From JAAOII01 sp965207945 (GTDB taxonomy: Bacteria > Pseudomonadota > Gammaproteobacteria > CBDBNL01 > JAAOII01): a stretch of DNA of 64,000 nt. The stretch spans positions 372,001-436,000 of the forward strand of contig OZ242303.1 of assembly GCA_965207945.1 (NCBI GenBank). Direction: 5' to 3'. A program made the translations under genes and the position numbers. Below are positions 63,162 to 64,000 of the stretch, one piece after another; position 1 is the stretch's first letter, and every line of letters begins with the position of its first letter. The notes under the pieces were generated by a model. The model did not search any database and was not told where the DNA came from. It saw only the letters and a program-made list of their open reading frames with translations.

Positions 63162-64000
63162 ATGAAAGATGAAATACTAATCGTTGACTTTGGTTCTCAA
63201 TACACACAACTAATTGCTAGACGACTTAGAGAAGGAGGGTATTATTCTTACATTCTCTCGTGTAATAACCATAAAGAACTTAACAAATTTAACGGCAAAG
63301 GAATCATTCTCGCTGGCAGTCACCGTTCTACTACTACCAATGACGAAGAAGCACTGCTAAAGTTCATTAATAATTTAACAGTACCAATTCTTGGAATATG
63401 CTATGGCATGCAATTATTGGCGCGAATATATGGAGGGCAGGTGCGCAAAGGGACAAGTGGAGAATATGGTCGTGGCAAGTTAGAAGTACTGCAAAAGAGT
63501 ATTCTTTTAGGCGATAATATTGAAGATGTTTGGATGAGTCATGGCGATGAAGTTCACTCTCTACCGCAAGATTTTATATGCACCGCGCGCAGTGATGATG
63601 GAATTATTGCCGCTTTTGAAAACCCTGCCAAGTCAATATATGCTTTGCAATTTCATCCAGAAGTATCCCATACACCAGGCGGCAGTGAACTGCTATGCCG
63701 TTTTGCCTCAGACATAAGTGGTTGCGCTAACAACTGGGTTAGCAAGAATATTGTAGAATCCATAGTTGAGGATATGCAACAGCGTATAAACCCGCAGGAT
63801 AAAGCGCTTATTGCCCTATCAGGAGGAGTAGATTCAACAGTGGCAACAGTATTGGTGCAAAAGGTTTTTGGCAAAAACATTGTACCGATTTTAATTGATA
63901 ATGGGCTCTTGCGTAAGAACGAAGCTCAAGATGTGGTTAATGCTTTATCTGAGTTGGATATTAAAGTTGTGCTGGTGGATGCTGCGGCAATTTTTCTTGC
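63162..64000 (+). CDS. guaA: GMP synthase (glutamine-hydrolysing), 3' end outside window
   Basis: Aminates XMP to GMP. An ATG at 63162 opens a frame that stays open to the window edge (279 codons seen). The glutaminase part reads ILIVDFGSQYTQLIARR, catalytic Cys in ILGICYGMQLLARIYGG and LQFHPEVSHTPGG. The ATP-pyrophosphatase part begins with the P-loop IALSGGVDSTVATVL and then LIDNGLLRKNEA. The usual LSGP near residue 50 is LAGSHRST, a small departure. About half of the gene is present. Confidence 0.95.
   Translation, partial: MKDEILIVDFGSQYTQLIARRLREGGYYSYILSCNNHKELNKFNGKGIILAGSHRSTTTNDEEALLKFINNLTVPILGICYGMQLLARIYGGQVRKGTSGEYGRGKLEVLQKSILLGDNIEDVWMSHGDEVHSLPQDFICTARSDDGIIAAFENPAKSIYALQFHPEVSHTPGGSELLCRFASDISGCANNWVSKNIVESIVEDMQQRINPQDKALIALSGGVDSTVATVLVQKVFGKNIVPILIDNGLLRKNEAQDVVNALSELDIKVVLVDAAAIFL

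Overview
The window is about 64 kb of a moderately AT-rich bacterial chromosome, densely packed and mostly housekeeping. The 16S rRNA (4507-6097) has gammaproteobacterial-type motifs. Gene orders such as folP-glmM and ygfB-pepP-ubiH, together with RsmI, lysylation-type EF-P, GshB, DUF971 and UbiH-type ubiquinone synthesis, also point to a gammaproteobacterium. I cannot name the genus. Three traits are unlike a typical free-living gammaproteobacterium: the 16S gene stands alone with no spacer tRNAs or 23S after it, one 16S helix is greatly enlarged, and the only tRNA gene (Phe) does not encode its CCA end.

Layout. 1-4263: folP (partial), glmM, mgtE, hemL. 4264-6289: leader, orphan 16S and downstream hairpin. 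6290-7820: a DUF2306-like membrane protein and an orphan TRAP solute-binding protein. 7844-13488 (minus): a tightly coupled operon leuA - unknown - DUF971 - rsmI - GnnA-like dehydrogenase - aroC. 13590-17392: pgsA-argG-ilvE-bolA-pyrF. 17495-19070: tandem paralogous secreted proteins, probably beta-barrels. 19088-26952: glutamine amidotransferase, pteridine reductase-like SDR, mutS, smc. 27060-33148: galU, pilD, coaE, a GT10 fucosyltransferase, ffh, rluC. 33149-34908: a small module of two unknown genes bounded by inverted copies of a REP-like element, with 36-bp tandem repeats. 34909-46366 (minus): an uptake/catabolic cluster of family-1 ABC transporter genes, two M19 dipeptidase-like proteins, an alpha/beta hydrolase, a MetE-II-like methyltransferase, a bicupin and two SnoaL-type proteins. 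46502-55203: tRNA-Phe, FKBP, TonB-like, ygfB, pepP, ubiH, efp, gshB, hisH, hisA, hisF. 55244-57439: a PglB/STT3-type oligosaccharyltransferase. 57442-64000: ribB, uvrA, gmd, fcl and the start of guaA.

How the genes may fit together. The most interesting theme is glycosylation. The window has GalU, both enzymes from GDP-mannose to GDP-L-fucose (Gmd, Fcl), an alpha-1,3/4-type fucosyltransferase (GT10) and a complete-looking oligosaccharyltransferase with all metal and WWDYG residues. This suggests fucosylated surface glycans and possibly glycoproteins, although the genes are scattered and a direct link is inference. The second theme is the minus-strand uptake cluster, whose substrate is unknown and whose two M19 proteins have lost expected metal ligands. 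The third is the REP-like family, seen at 33.2, 34.6 and 41.5 kb; one copy supplies the last codons of a gene.
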